A DNA stretch of 64,000 bases from Malurus cyaneus samueli (GCA_009741485.1 CM019216.1:51967943-52031942), one strand, 5' to 3'. Positions 1 to 29,047 are shown, counted from the stretch's first letter. Notes: generated by a model from the sequence alone, not told the origin. Program-made: numbers and translations.

Positions 1-2658
<2,658 letters not shown>

Positions 2659-2906
2659 TAATTGATGAATGTTAATGTGGAGGTTTCTTCTTCTGAAGAG
2701 CAAATTCTAAATACTACAGCTGTGAAAATAACTTAAAGCATTTCAGAAGATATCATGGACTCAGCTTTACTGAGTGGAAAACCTGCTCAGTTAATAGGTA
2801 CTTGGTTAAACTTTTGACACTCAGTTGACTTGGCCTCTCTGAGTGGTGTGGTGGTGGGACTGTCATGTTATTTGTTCAATAATATTTTCCCCAATTCTGT
2901 TTTCAG

Positions 2907-2990
2907 CGTGTGTTTGTTTGGGATTTGGATGAAACAATCATAGTTTTTCATTCGCTGCTCACAGGATCCTATGCACAGAAGTATGGCAAG
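2907..2990 (+). CDS. EYA4: EYA4 exon: Eya-domain motif I with catalytic aspartate
   Basis: This 84-nt exon (28 codons, phase 0 at both ends) opens the HAD-type phosphatase domain with [18 protein letters not shown]. The DxDxT motif gives the nucleophile Asp (codon 2922-2924) and the second Asp (2928-2930), which in HAD enzymes binds Mg and acts as general acid/base. EYA proteins use this centre as Mg-dependent tyrosine phosphatases (H2AX pTyr142 is a known substrate) and as SIX coactivators in the nucleus. The ending SYAQKYGK matches EYA4 as I recall it, where EYA1 has SYANRYGR. Donor GTATGTGAG follows directly. The intron before it is only 260 nt. Confidence 0.97.
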
Positions 2991-11763
<8,773 letters not shown>

Positions 11764-13712
11764 TGAATTTTCTGCCTGTGTAGTCTTTGGGTTGGTCACA
11801 CTAACCAAAGGGAGGTTACCAGGTGGCACTGACTTGCTGTGGCATCAGAGTCCTTTGGTGAAACCCGGTGAGAGGGAGAATATGCAAACTACCCATTCCT
11901 TTCTTCATCCTGTAGCCATCTTTTTGGTTTTCATGTAGGAGGCAAATGTCCATGCCTCACAGTCTTCTCTTGAAGTTTTCCGTATTGGCTTTCAGTGGGT
12001 GCCCTCATCTGTTCTTCTCTTGACATACCTGAGTAGCCATTTGGCCACAGGCCCCTGTTACTTGTTCAAATGTAGAATATTCTTCATTTACGTCAAAGAA
12101 TCCAGCATCAGAGAGCTGGGACTGTGCTGGATGCTCTGATCTGTGATGTCTCTTCCTGAGGTAACCCAGCAAGCACATGCATTGTCACATTATACCCAGG
12201 GCATGTAATTTGGTGATTGGTCAGAAAAGGGAGAGACCTCTCCCTAAGGAGTGGCCTGTGTGGATAGGTCCGAAGTGCATGGACTCTCGCCGGGACAGTG
12301 GTCTGGGAAGCCAGATTGTCAGCCTGTCACAGGCTTTTTATTTCTATTTTGTTTATTTATTTCTTAAGAGTCTGTATCTGTTAACATGGAAATGACAGCC
12401 TACAAGCATGCGTGTCAAGAGATTGGGTGAAAACCAGTTTTCAAATTAACCTGGGGGCTTTTCAGACCTTCTGCTGGTTAAAACAGCTGCTTTCATACTC
12501 AGACTGCCCTCCATGGACAGATATTTGCCATGAATGGCAGCTGCAAGACTTTGATGCTTTGTTTAGAATCCCAGAGAAAGATCTCTGGTGAGTGAATATT
12601 AAAGATAAGTGAAATTTTTCCATTCACTGGGAAGTTGTTTTTGCCTTTTGTTGCTTCATCAAATAGGCAAAGAAAAGCAGAAGGTACCAGTCTGTGGTTG
12701 TCTTCGTTATCCCTTGCAGATCTCATTTATTATTAGCTCTTCTTAAGTAAAGAAAATGGAATCTACTCCCCCCCACACCTGAGCTGCACTTCCTCCTAGC
12801 AGCAGAAACATAGGAAAGAAAAGCCCTGGACATGCCTTTCCCAGTGTGTGTTATTTTGCAGTTCTAGTAAATCATCACTTGAAAATTCAAGTACATTCAG
12901 TGAATGTTCTCCTTCTCTTGCCCTGTACCAGGGAGAGATTCCAAATAAAATTTTAAGAATTTCTTAAATTTCTTTTTAGCAGACCTTTTCCCCTTCTATG
13001 TTGCCATAGAATCTGTTCTTCAATTCTGTGCTGAGTTCAGATGGAAAAGTTCAGCAAAATAGAGCTTTGCCCCCTTTCCATACCTCTTTATTCTTGCTTA
13101 TGGCCACTGAAACTTCATTCCTTTCTCTCATTATTTATTTTCTCTGTAGATCACAAGTTCAGCTGCCATAGATGGATCCTTATATTTTGGATAATCTTCA
13201 GAGGATGGTTTTAATACCCTGTCCAAAAATTCATACACCAGCTCGTTCCAGAGCTTGAACAGTTCCCAGTTTTAGATAAATCAAAAAATACTACTTGGGG
13301 GCTGTCTTAGAGAGTCTTGTAAATCAGTCAGTTTGATTTGAGTAAAAGCAACTTATATATGTATTCAATAATCACAATTTATAGATGAATTTAATATTTT
13401 ATGGCCCGGAATTCATCTTGGTCTCAAAACCAGCTCTCTTACAAAATTACCAAAATTCCAAAGTTCATGTACTGAAATGAGTTCGTTTCATTTCATGCAT
13501 TCCAGCGTGTGCAAGAAGACCAGCAATTTTTTGTTTTCTCAGCAAATAAGATGAAGTGCCACGGTGTGTAGAGGCACCCTTTAATATGCTGATTAATAAA
13601 CCTGTGTGTTTAAATCTGTTTGCAGGGCAGATGGCCATTACTGAACGTTACAGTGCATCTGCATGATGAATGTATAATGAGTTCTGAGAATTCCCTGAAT
13701 CTGACTTGGGGT

Positions 13713-13776
13713 CTGTCCCTCATCTCCCCTCCTCTCCCCATCTCTCTTTCTCTGTCTTCCTCTCTCTGTCCTCCCC
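13713..13776. repeat. CT-rich simple-sequence tract
   Basis: About 64 bases composed almost only of C and T, with CTCTCT-type subrepeats, followed by a C-run and G-run. It is an imperfect polypyrimidine simple repeat inside an EYA4 intron. No function can be assigned from sequence. Confidence 0.7.
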
Positions 13777-16700
13777 CGGGGGAGCAGAAATGAGTGCTGA
13801 GCTGCTGGTGTTCATGGCCATCAAGACATGAGACCTTTGGTTCTCACTGGAGTGAGATAGGCCTTTATTCACTAGGCAGATAGATTGCTTATCCTTTCAT
13901 CATGTCACTTTTTTAGTGGTGAGCCCTCTGGTCCCATACCTTCTGTCTTGCTTTCATCTTCATCCCACAATAAACCTTATGGGTCTGGACATGAAACTGC
14001 AATGTACTACTGAACCTGTATTCCTGTAATATTTACTCCAGCCTCACATCCTCTAAACTTTCTTTTTTTTTCCCCTGTCTTTTTTCGGTTACAAACACCA
14101 CATAGCAGGTTCTAGTAATAATAACCAAGTTATTGAAGTTATCACATACAAAAATAAAGTTTTCCTTCCTCTATGCAAATCTGTCTCACCGCAATCACTG
14201 CTGATGCAGAAATTCCAATCTGCTGAGACATTCCCTGCTGACCCAGTAACCCGTGTTCTAATCAGCCAAACTGCACTTTTATTTCAGGCTAGGCTGTTCT
14301 CCAGCTATTGCACCTCAGTGTATAAATTTTAGTCAGCTTGAGAAGTATTTCTTGGGAGGGCAGTTGGTGCTTTGCCATGAAAATAGGAGTCTGGTGCTGC
14401 AGAAAGTTCATGTGCCTAAACAATGTTTAGAGATGGGACTCAGATTTGTAATAACAGCCAAACTAAGGAATACAATTGAGTTTGTCTTCATAGTAATTAT
14501 TAATTAATTAATATTTTAAGTACTAATTTTAAGACAGTGTTTAGAAATGTTGGTAAGGGGTATTATGCACTCCAAAATAAACAATTTCTGCAAATTGCAA
14601 GTAGGAACTCTGACATGAATCAACCAACTCCATTATCCCTCTCCACTTTCAGGTCAATGAAGAAAAAAATGAGTATTCATTTCAAACAAACTGAATTATA
14701 TTTCTGTTTTTATCATAATCCTACCATATTTTCAAGGAGATTTTATCTTTTTTTTTGCATTAGAAATAGAAATGAGAAATTAAAAACAGTATTTAGGCAA
14801 GTCTCAGAATTTGGGAGGCAGGTAAAATTAGTTTTAACAGAGACTGAAGTTTATATATTAAAAGGGGTTTTCTGTATAGCCTAAGAAAGCATTGTGCTGA
14901 ATATCCCCTTGTTAATAACAGTTTTGTGTTCAGCATGGTAAGTCAATGTTTTTACTGGATAGTGAAATTACTGTCCATTCCAGGATGATACATTTTATGG
15001 ATGATTTGTTGATCTGTACTCTCAAATGTTCAGGCTCTAAATTTTCCTGCAAAGAATTGACTGCACTCAGATATCATTTAAATTAGTATTGCTTCAAGCA
15101 AAACCTAGATATTATACCTAGATTTTCTTTCCTGTATTCACTCTGATGGAAATGTAATTTTATGTTTCTTATTTTTGACATTGCACTGACATGAGCCACT
15201 GTGACTTGAGCTTAACCAACAGTATATGTAGCTGATGTGAGAAGTATTTTACTTCAATATTTAAATTGAGAGAGAGCTTGCATTCTTCCCTTCTCTCCTA
15301 TAACTGGAGTTGCTTAAAAGCAAACTCGGACGTAGTGTTGTGCCGCCAGTTTCCAGTTTCTTTTGAGAAAATTAGAGAACTATCTCAGATCTGCTCAAAC
15401 TGTCTGCTTTTTCTTTTTTGTGGCAAGTTTTTTTCACACTGAGTGAATTTGTGAAAGGCAAACATTTGAGTTGAAGTAGCTAAGTAAACAAGAAAACAAA
15501 GTAAAAGAAGACAAGGACTGATGGGCACATGAGCTTGTTGGTCAGCAAATGTGTAGTGCCAGCATGTGGAGAAGAGGTGATCCATAAATCCAGAGGGGAA
15601 GAGGAAGGGGGAAAAGGAGGAAGCTGGAGAGTCCTGTTGGGTTTAATCTTAAAGGGGAAAGGGGGTGAGTAATCAGAAAACTTCATGATCCCCTCCTCCT
15701 GTTCCTGGAGTCAGACACAGAATCACAAAGAACAAATCGTGAGACAAAAAACAAACAAACAAAAAAAAAAATAGAAAAGGTAAACAGCTGAGCCTTTGCC
15801 ACCCACTCATAGTTAACTTAATAATGAAATTATCAGCAGAACAATTACCTCGAATTTTCAAGGCTGGAACAATGTAGCTGGAAGGCTTAACAAAACCCAA
15901 ACAGCAGCAGACACTCCTTATCCATCAAGGTTTTTGTGTGCCCTCCATTTAATTATTAAAAATCCCCAGAAATTATTTTTATACTTCTAAACTTAACACT
16001 TTCACCAATTCCACGGAAATCTGTGAAGGTCATTAGGAAGTCAGATATTGCCCAGATACTGTGAAATATAGAGTTAGAATTTTTTCCAGTAGAGCTTTTT
16101 GTCTGATTTTTGAGTTCCTGTCCTACACTGGGTGAAGCATAGTTGCATTTTTTCTGAAGTATAAGTAATGAATAAGGATAAATAAAATGATCTTTTATTT
16201 CAGCTGTCACTTCCCCTTTACTTTCTCTCTTCATCTGCTATTTAAATCCAAAAGTAGCTTCTCTAAAATATTCTGCAGCTCAAGATAATCTCCTCAGACA
16301 GAGCTAAAAAAATTGTATTTCTCCGGTGAGGGGAAGAAAGCTTCATTTCTGTTCCGTGAACAGATATTTATTATCCTGTTTTAATGGATTAAGCCACGTG
16401 AACAGAGCTTGGCAGCTCATTCTTTTAGCTTTAACCCAGTATTTTAAATTATGATTGTTTGTGCAATGCAGTGAAATTATGTATTTGAAGTTAAATTGTA
16501 TGCATTTGTTTTACACAAAATTGCCTTCTTTCTAACAACTTTGTTCATGTGAGTAAATAAGTGTTTGTTCATCACAAAACAAACCAAGCAGAAAAATAAA
16601 ATAGTAATTCCCCAAATTCACACTCTAGGAACTCGTCACTAACACATTTGGAAATCACTCTTCTGTTCAGATTTATCCTTTAAATGTACAATTTACCACT

Positions 16701-17465
16701 GTTATTGGAAACTTAGAACTGCATACTCCTGCATGTCACAGAGAGCCTGAATTAGGTGTTGGCTTAAGTGGACACTGAATTTCTGGTGTGTCTTTGGATT
16801 AAGATATTGGATCAATCAACTACAGAAAACAGTGATATGATATGATGCATAATAGCTTTACTTATATGTTTATTTTGCTTTCCCCACATTTTCTTATCTT
16901 TGTGCTGTAACCACCGAGCAGATAATTTATAGCTGTCCAATTATAGACAAATCTTGGATGGGAATTAATTTTTCCAATGTACCTCAGTTCCCTCAAGTTT
17001 CTTCTGTGACTTCCAAAGCCAGGAAATAATCAAGTTCTGTAGAACTGCTAATTATATGTGATTTTCCATCCAAAATCACTCACATAAATTAATAGAAAAT
17101 CTGATAAGTGTCCAAACTACTTAACGTAAGTTTTATGCTGAGTGAAGTTCACCATCAATTCCTTTAAGGAGTGACAAAATAAGGTTTATGTGATTTTCAA
17201 GTATTGGTATGCTAGGGAGACTATAAAAGAGACTTGTGATTTTTGTGGCTTTAAAATTAAAATAATTTTAATCTAAAATCACACCAAAATTGCATATTGC
17301 CTTTCTGAAGGTCTGCTTTGGATACACTGTGTAGGAGTTGAGGGTTACACTCTTTTAAAGGTGTTGAAGGCAATAGGAAGCCGTGGGTGTGCGCAGGCTG
17401 CCATCTTCTGGTGCAGTCAGTGGCCTGCACCGGTCATTTCTTCATCTGTACCAAGCCTGTGGTGA

Positions 17466-17600
17466 GCACAGAATCTCTGAGGGTGGAAGAGACCTCTAAT
17501 CTCACCTAGTCCAACCATTAGCCCAGCCCACCAGAGTTTAGCCCACTAAACCATGTACCCGCGCCTTTCAAACACTTTCAGGAACAGCGATGGCGGTCTG
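17466..17600 (-). mobile_element. CR1 LINE 3'-end fragment, antisense to EYA4
   Basis: Read on the minus strand, this is the 3' part of an avian CR1 retrotransposon. On the plus strand it appears as CACAGAATCTCTGAGGGTGG, then AGACCTCTAATCTCACCTAG, TCCAACCATTAGCCCAGC and ACTAAACCATG. These match the complement of the well-known CR1 tail (GGTTGGACTTGATGATCTTA type) as I remember it. The copy is 5'-truncated and diverged, with no coding capacity. It ends about 50 bases before the acceptor of the next EYA4 exon. Boundaries are approximate. Confidence 0.85.
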
Positions 17601-17606
17601 TTGTAA

Positions 17607-17708
<102 letters not shown>

Positions 17709-17770
17709 TAAGATACAGAACTTTTTTTCTTTCTCTTTTTCATTTTATTTTTAAAGATTAAATAATTTGA

Positions 17771-23206
<5,436 letters not shown>

Positions 23207-23307
23207 GCAAAGAGAGCTGTTTTGAGCGTATAGTGTCCAGATTTGGCACTAACATAACTTATGTTGTGATTGGAGATGGCCGAGATGAGGAACATGCAGC
23301 TAATCAG
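23207..23307 (+). CDS. EYA4: EYA4 alternative exon A (EYA3-like form), Eya-domain active site
   Basis: This 101-nt exon has two bases completing Gly, then 33 codons, ending in phase 0. It encodes [20 protein letters not shown], then [13 protein letters not shown]. By alignment with EYA2 (numbers from memory) it supplies the active-site Lys480 equivalent (codon 23209-23211), the metal-binding Asp502 of GDG (23275-23277) and Glu506 (23287-23289), all present. It is homologous to the exon 39 nt downstream, with 22 of 33 residues identical. Acceptor AG is at 23205-23206 and donor GTAACT at 23308. The IVSRFG, TYVV and GRDEE features are those I remember from EYA3. Both forms are, to my recollection, found in mammalian EYA4 transcripts. 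Confidence 0.93.
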
Positions 23308-23346
23308 GTAACTTCACTCTGAACTCTTATCTCATTTATCTTCCAG
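23308..23346 (+). other. EYA4: 39-nt spacer between alternative exons A and B
   Basis: The spacer begins with a usable donor (GTAACTTC) and ends with a usable acceptor (pyrimidine-rich, TCTTCCAG). Plausible branch points (CTGAAC near 23319-23324, CTTAT at 23326-23330) lie only about 15-20 nt from the donor. Vertebrate introns are rarely shorter than about 60-70 nt, so exon A to exon B splicing should be sterically blocked. Read through in the exon A frame, the spacer gives a TGA at 23320-23322, so retaining it would also truncate the protein. Confidence 0.9.
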
Positions 23347-23447
23347 GAAAAGAAAGTTGCTTTGAACGAATAATGCAAAGGTTTGGCAGAAAAGTAGTAT
23401 ATGTTGTAATTGGGGATGGTGTAGAAGAAGAACAGGCAGCAAAAAAG
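23347..23447 (+). CDS. EYA4: EYA4 alternative exon B (EYA1/2-like form), Eya-domain active site
   Basis: This exon has the same length (101 nt) and phase as exon A. It encodes [20 protein letters not shown], then [13 protein letters not shown]. The Lys (23349-23351), GDG Asp (23415-23417) and Glu (23427-23429) of the active site are all kept. The MQRFGRK and GVEEEQ features are those I remember from EYA1 and EYA2, and this is the other EYA4 isoform segment. Compared with exon A, 11 of 33 residues differ and the C-terminal half is more basic (RK and KK instead of TN and NQ). Acceptor AG is at 23345-23346 and donor GTAACC at 23448. Joined behind exon A it is out of frame and stops at TAA 23371-23373. 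Confidence 0.94.
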
Positions 23448-25058
23448 GTAACCTGGCTTCTGAAATGTTGGTGTGATACATAGCTACTAATGCAAGCCTT
23501 TCTGTTTGCATTTCTGTTAGTGTTGCACAAAATGACAAATAATTTCAGTCCACAGATGCAAGGCAACAAGAGCATGAGATCAACACTTAGAGTGAAATGA
23601 ACCATTTGGATTCTAGCATTTGCTTCACTTCACTTTGGAAAGAAAAAAAAAACACCCCAGAAAATTATTTTTAAAACAGATGGGAAAATATTGCAGCAAA
23701 AATGTCTGACAAACTACAAGCAAATTAAAAGAAAAGATAAGAAGGGCTATGACATAATAGTTGGGTGGTGGGTTTTTTTAAATGCCGAAATTGGCATTTA
23801 AAAATTGGTTCCAAGAGAAGTGTTAATAGAGAATGTGAAAAACATGTAAAGGATTGTGCAAATTTTTGTACTGAGGTAGGTGAAGATACATAGTTTATTG
23901 GAGCAAATATGGTAAAAATACAATTTGCTTCAAGAAAGACATATCTGCTAAAGAAAAAAAAGAACACAACAAAGATTTTGCATCAAATCTGTATTTCCAA
24001 AGAAGAGCTGTTTCCTAATTTTCTTATGATCATAATTCAAGTCCAATTACAGCAAAAAAAAGCTTTTAATGATCAGAAACAGATCAAATTAGTAATTTGT
24101 ACCATGCTTCCCAGTGTAACCCCTGGAAGTGTGCAGAACCTGAAATTTTTTGCCTCACAATGTCTGTACAGGACAAGTAATGTAAATATAGTTGTGCTAG
24201 GAGTAGTGAAATAAAGCACACTCACAGCATTGTAGATGGAGTGGAAACAAAATGGAAATAACCAAAATGCTCATTCCAAATGGTTCTTTAATATAGGTGC
24301 AGTACTGGTGACGGGGCCTTTATAATTTTTGCTAAACAATGGTGGTTGGATTGTGTGCTTTCTGGTTTGGCATGCTTTTTCCTTAACATTGGCAATATTG
24401 CATGGATAGATGTAGAATTCAGAGAGATGGATGGATATAGCACATTACAAATAGATCTAAGCACAGTATGGAAATATGTTTTTATTTTCTATTCTGATGA
24501 GTTAGTGAAGGACAATAGTGCATATACCTGCATCTCTCACAGACATTGATGCTTTCTGCAACACAAATTACCTTTTCTTAAACTAGGAATGTGTTATTTT
24601 CTTCTCCAAAAAGATTTTACCCCTGGATGGAGAAAAAAATGTAATTCAGCTCTGTTTTAAGTGTGGAGAAGTGTCTTTTAATGCAAGTCTTGTAACCTTT
24701 TAAATGACCATTCAGTGTTTTGCAGTCAAAGAAGTGGAGCAGCAAAGGATTTCCTGTTGCTCCTTTGTATGGGCTTGCATGCTCACGGCAAGCAAGTAGC
24801 TCTTACTCAGTAACAAGCTCTTTTCCAGAGAAACAATTAAGAAAGTCTATGAGCTAATTATTTTAACTTCAGTTGAGCTACTAAGCTCAGATCTATTTTG
24901 GTCTGATTTTTGTCTGTACTTTAATAGCAAAAATCAATCCAGAACCTCAGTGGTGTAAAATAGGTGGTGGTAATCTCTAGCTATCCTCGTGTGTCATATA
25001 ATGCCCTGTGTCACGGTGTTCATCTTTCCTGACCTTTTCCCTCCTCTGAAAAACACAG
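23448..25058 (+). other. EYA4: EYA4 last intron, 1.6 kb
   Basis: Non-coding, AT-rich, with A-runs near 23642-23652 and 23954-23962. No recognisable repeat or RNA gene. It ends at acceptor AG 25057-25058, with a CT-rich region at about 25026-25048 upstream. Confidence 0.8.
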
Positions 25059-25139
25059 CACAACATGCCTTTCTGGAGGATATCGAGTCATTCGGACCTC
25101 TTGGCTCTCCATCAAGCACTGGAACTAGAGTATTTGTAA
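25059..25139 (+). CDS. EYA4: EYA4 terminal coding exon and stop codon
   Basis: Twenty-six codons and a TAA stop (25137-25139). The product begins HNMPFWRISSHSDLLALHQA and ends LELEYL, the near-invariant C-terminus of EYA proteins. SHSDLLALHQALELEYL is the EYA4 form (EYA1 has SHSDLMALHHALELEYL, from memory), which helps fix the paralogue. The exon starts in phase 0, so it follows either alternative exon in frame. If both are skipped, the frame shifts and runs to a TGA at 25148-25150, giving a protein without its last active-site strand. The same exon continues into the 3'UTR. Confidence 0.96.
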   Translation, partial: HNMPFWRISSHSDLLALHQALELEYL

Positions 25140-25964
25140 CTGTATTCTGAAGTTGGCGATCCTTTTTTTTTTATATATATATATATTTCAAGTACACTGA
25201 ATTTTTATGTGTGATTCAATGCCTCTGGCTTTACACATATGAATTGTCTTAAGAAGGGAAGAAATATTTGGAATTAAAAATTCCAAATTGAAGAATTCAG
25301 ATTGCTGAATGAAGTTTAAACTTTAGTGCTACGTAAGGAAGCTCTATGGTCTTATATATGCAACGTTTTTAAATGAATTGAAACTGTGGAGTTGCTGGTA
25401 CACATCAAGTGAGCCCTGACAGGAGTGAGCAAAGGACTCGAACTGGCAAAGCACCAAAACATGTTTTCCAGCCAACAAGATGGTGTTCAACAACATTCCT
25501 CAAAATGGGATATATTCTCAGCACTGAGGTTTGAACCAGACTTTAGCCTACCTAACCCAGAAAATCTGAATTGGAATGCACTCAGACTGTATAATGACAA
25601 TCCTGTCTAGACCTGTAATTTGTGTAAATTATTGATGAAAATAATTTACTGTGACTTTATTAGCAGCTGATTTTGGAAGTGGATGCAATTTTTCTTTCTT
25701 TTTTGGGGGGGGCAGGGGTGGGAAAGGGTTATATAATATTGTCTCTTTTATAAGTTTGGCAAACAGAATGTGCATAATGATGTGTTGTGCCTTAAAGAGA
25801 AGACTGTGTTCGTGTGTTATAATGTAATTTTGGTTAAAAACTATGTAGATAAAAAAAAAAAAAACTTTGTGATAATTTTTGACATGACCAAATTTGAAAT
25901 TCAAAGAAATCAAAGAGCAGGGCTGCACCAAAGAATTTAAGTATTTGTTGCAGTAAGAAAAAAT

Positions 25965-25970
25965 AATAAA
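25965..25970 (+). terminator. EYA4: candidate proximal poly(A) signal
   Basis: AATAAA about 830 nt after the stop, followed within 10-25 nt by a GU/U-rich element (GTTTGTGTTTTTATTTGG). This is the layout of a functional cleavage site, and use of it would give a short 3'UTR form. Confidence 0.45.
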
Positions 25971-28900
25971 GGAAAGTTTGTGTTTTTATTTGGATTCTGA
26001 ATAATTCCACTGTTTTATTGAGAAAGGCTAGGAATATTTTGGGAGGTTGATACTGGGGACCGTTACCTTGAAAAGTAAAAGAAGATATAGTGTTTAACAC
26101 CTGCAGCATCATTTCTTGATTCTCCAACAAGAGAACTAAGAACCATATTCATTAATTACCGCATCCACTGAAAGCTGAACAGTGAGTGCATCTGCTGAGC
26201 ATAAAAGGAACCAAGTTCCAGCAGCAGACAAAGTTCAGGTGGCATTACTGGAAGGTGAAAATGTGGAGTTAAGCCCAGATGGGGAATAAAACACAAGTTC
26301 ATTAAGAACGAAAAATTACAAAGATGCTTTTACCAGACAGACGTGGAAATGATGCTACATTTAGCACATTCAGGATCAACACAAGCTGCTGAAATTGCTG
26401 GCTTGGTGACATCAGCCCTTTCAGGAGAACAGTTCACTGTGGTAAAGCAAACAGCATTTTGGTAGCTTTTCCATTCTTTTCCACATTTTCATGTATTTTG
26501 TTTTGGGTCAGCATGATTTTTCTCATCCATTTTTTGATTGCTCAACAATATTACACAGGAACACCCCTAAAGGTTTTTGAATGTGAAATTTCGATAGCGT
26601 GTCAGGCATCTGAGGAGAGGATAAGGAGGTGATTTTTATGAAGAAACATTGAGAAATATATCACCTCAGCTTTCGTTATTTCTATTAAAAGTTACAGTCC
26701 CTACAGTGGTAATTATCTTGCAAATTTTGAACATGCTACCTTTCAACTATGGAAAATAAGCAAGATTTATATTGCACACAGAGCCTTTAATGCTCCATGT
26801 GCAGCTTGAGCACTCTGAAACAACAGCAAGTGGTTTGTCTCTCATGGCAGAAGATGGAGACTGCTTTTTTGATTTTTAATGCTGTTTGTGGAGATGCCTG
26901 AGGTTGCGTGTGTACTGACTGCATGAAGAGGTGTTTACAAGAGAAGATGTTAAAGACAAGCTCCAGGATGTCAGCACAAGCACAGAAGTCAGCACTGAGG
27001 TGAAGATCTTCCCTCTCTGTGCTCTGAAGCCATCATATGTCAGAGTTACCAGGCAGTAACTTTGTTCATTTAAACTTTGTTGAGGTTTTAAGAAAGCTAT
27101 TTGGTAGATGAAAGCCTGGAGCCACTACAAGTCCAAGGCAAACCTCCTCCATAAATTCATTAAAATGGGATTTCTTCGCTGTGTGGAGTTGGATATACAA
27201 GTCACCACACAACAAACTAATGATAAGTTTTTGTCACTGGGCAGTTTAAAACTATCACATGAGATTTGCTACATATGAAATCACTATTGACAAGATATTT
27301 GGGTGATAGATTTGTGTGTCCAAAATGTAAAAATTATGCATGTTTTCTTTATATTTTAAGTACCTGGAAATACATTTGTCATAAAAAGCCATAGTATGGT
27401 TTTTTTGTAGTTTCTCAGGTGGGAAAAGAAGTGTCTGTACTGGAATGGGAAAGAAGTTTGAAGCCCTTCTACAGTTTCAGAATTCCATAAAAATCTCAAT
27501 GTAAAAGACATGATAAAACAAAAAAATTGTATGGTGAACTAGCTTTTTTTTTTGCTTTTTTTTTTAACAAATCATAGTGTTACCTAAATGCATGAAGCAA
27601 TATTAATTCTCAAGATATTTATTCAGTTTTTCAGTGTTTTTTCCTAATTAGATGTTAGAACAAAAACGTAGCCCAGCAACAACCATTGGTTCTTATAAAA
27701 GGTTTGCAGTGCCTTCATTGGAGTTGTGCTTAGCTTTCTGTGGCAGATATGGCTCAATTAATATATTAACTTCTAGAGAGGCGATGGAGGCAAAAGGAGG
27801 GAAGTTTTACAGAGCATGACAAGGTTCTGTGTGCTACCATACCAGAAGTTAATTGTAAAAACAAGTAATCCACAAAAACATGCATCCAAAGAAAATTCAA
27901 GGATGTAGTTCAAAAGCCTTCGCAATACTCTAAAACAAAATTTCAGAGCATGAATACTCTCTTGCTAAGTAAACATTGCTATATATCTTTAATAAAAGTG
28001 TGTAATACATGCCTGCCTTGTAGAGAGAAATTAGTCTGATAAATTTTCCTGCATGAAAACAACAGAGGAGAAAATAACTGAGGCAGAGACAGTCATGTCA
28101 GACTGTTCCAGATGGGCCTAAGAAGATTAAACTGAAGGTTGGTCACTTTGACATTGAGTGCATTTTAATTCAGAAGCATATTAATCAGAAAATACCTTCC
28201 CTTCAGCCTCTCCTCAGCAACCAAGACTGAGCACAAGGTCTTGTTTGCAAGTATTTTGGGCAAATGAAATATAGAATAAAATGCCTTTTGCTGATACTGT
28301 TATCAGTTCTCACTACAGAACTTGAACAGTCATTAGGCATTCGTGTAGTCAGCTTGCAAAATCCAAATAATGTGTGATTGCAATCATGGGATAGTATCTT
28401 AGACATAATTCTGTGCAGTTCAGTTAAAGAGGGCAGAAAGAAACTAAAAAATAGGCTTATTTTTAGATGCCTGTGGAGATGGTACACAGAGATATAGGTA
28501 GCAGCAAGCTCCCAGATCTGTTTTCATTAGAATCCAGTGTGAGCAGCAGTGCGTGCATCTGAAGCAGAGGCAGAGTGTGTTCCAGTGTAAGCATTGACAA
28601 GTAAGATGAAACCAAATCAAAGTCCTCTGTACAAGCACACTTCATCTTGGGGCAGATGAAATCCTGCACCCCATCAGAATGGCAGAGTTTGTGGAGAGTA
28701 CAGGCTTGACCACTGATAGGAAGAACAGCTTTTAACAGTGAGGTTGTATCCAGGTCCAGGGTTTCAGTTCAAAAGTCATCTCTGCTTTATAGGATTGATA
28801 CCAGGCATATGCTGTAAATGAGTATGGTATTTAGTATCTCTGAAGAGGAGCTGAAGTGACATAAGCCAAAATCCCAGCAGCATTTGGAGATTTGAAGAAA

Positions 28901-29041
28901 ATACTAGCATTCTGGAGATTTGAAGCAAAGGGTCTCTGTCATGTATTAGCAGATTCTAGTTTATTAGGGCCTACCTAATTTAAGAAAAATGTAAATTAAA
29001 ATTAAAAGCTTGTAAAATTATGTACATCTTTACTATTTCTC

Positions 29042-29047
29042 AATAAA
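29042..29047 (+). terminator. EYA4: candidate distal poly(A) signal of EYA4
   Basis: AATAAA followed, after about 35-60 nt, by a GU-rich element (GTTGTAAGTTGTTTGGTTTG). Beyond it the sequence becomes more GC-rich. This is the best-placed terminal signal for a 3'UTR of the expected size. Confidence 0.5.
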
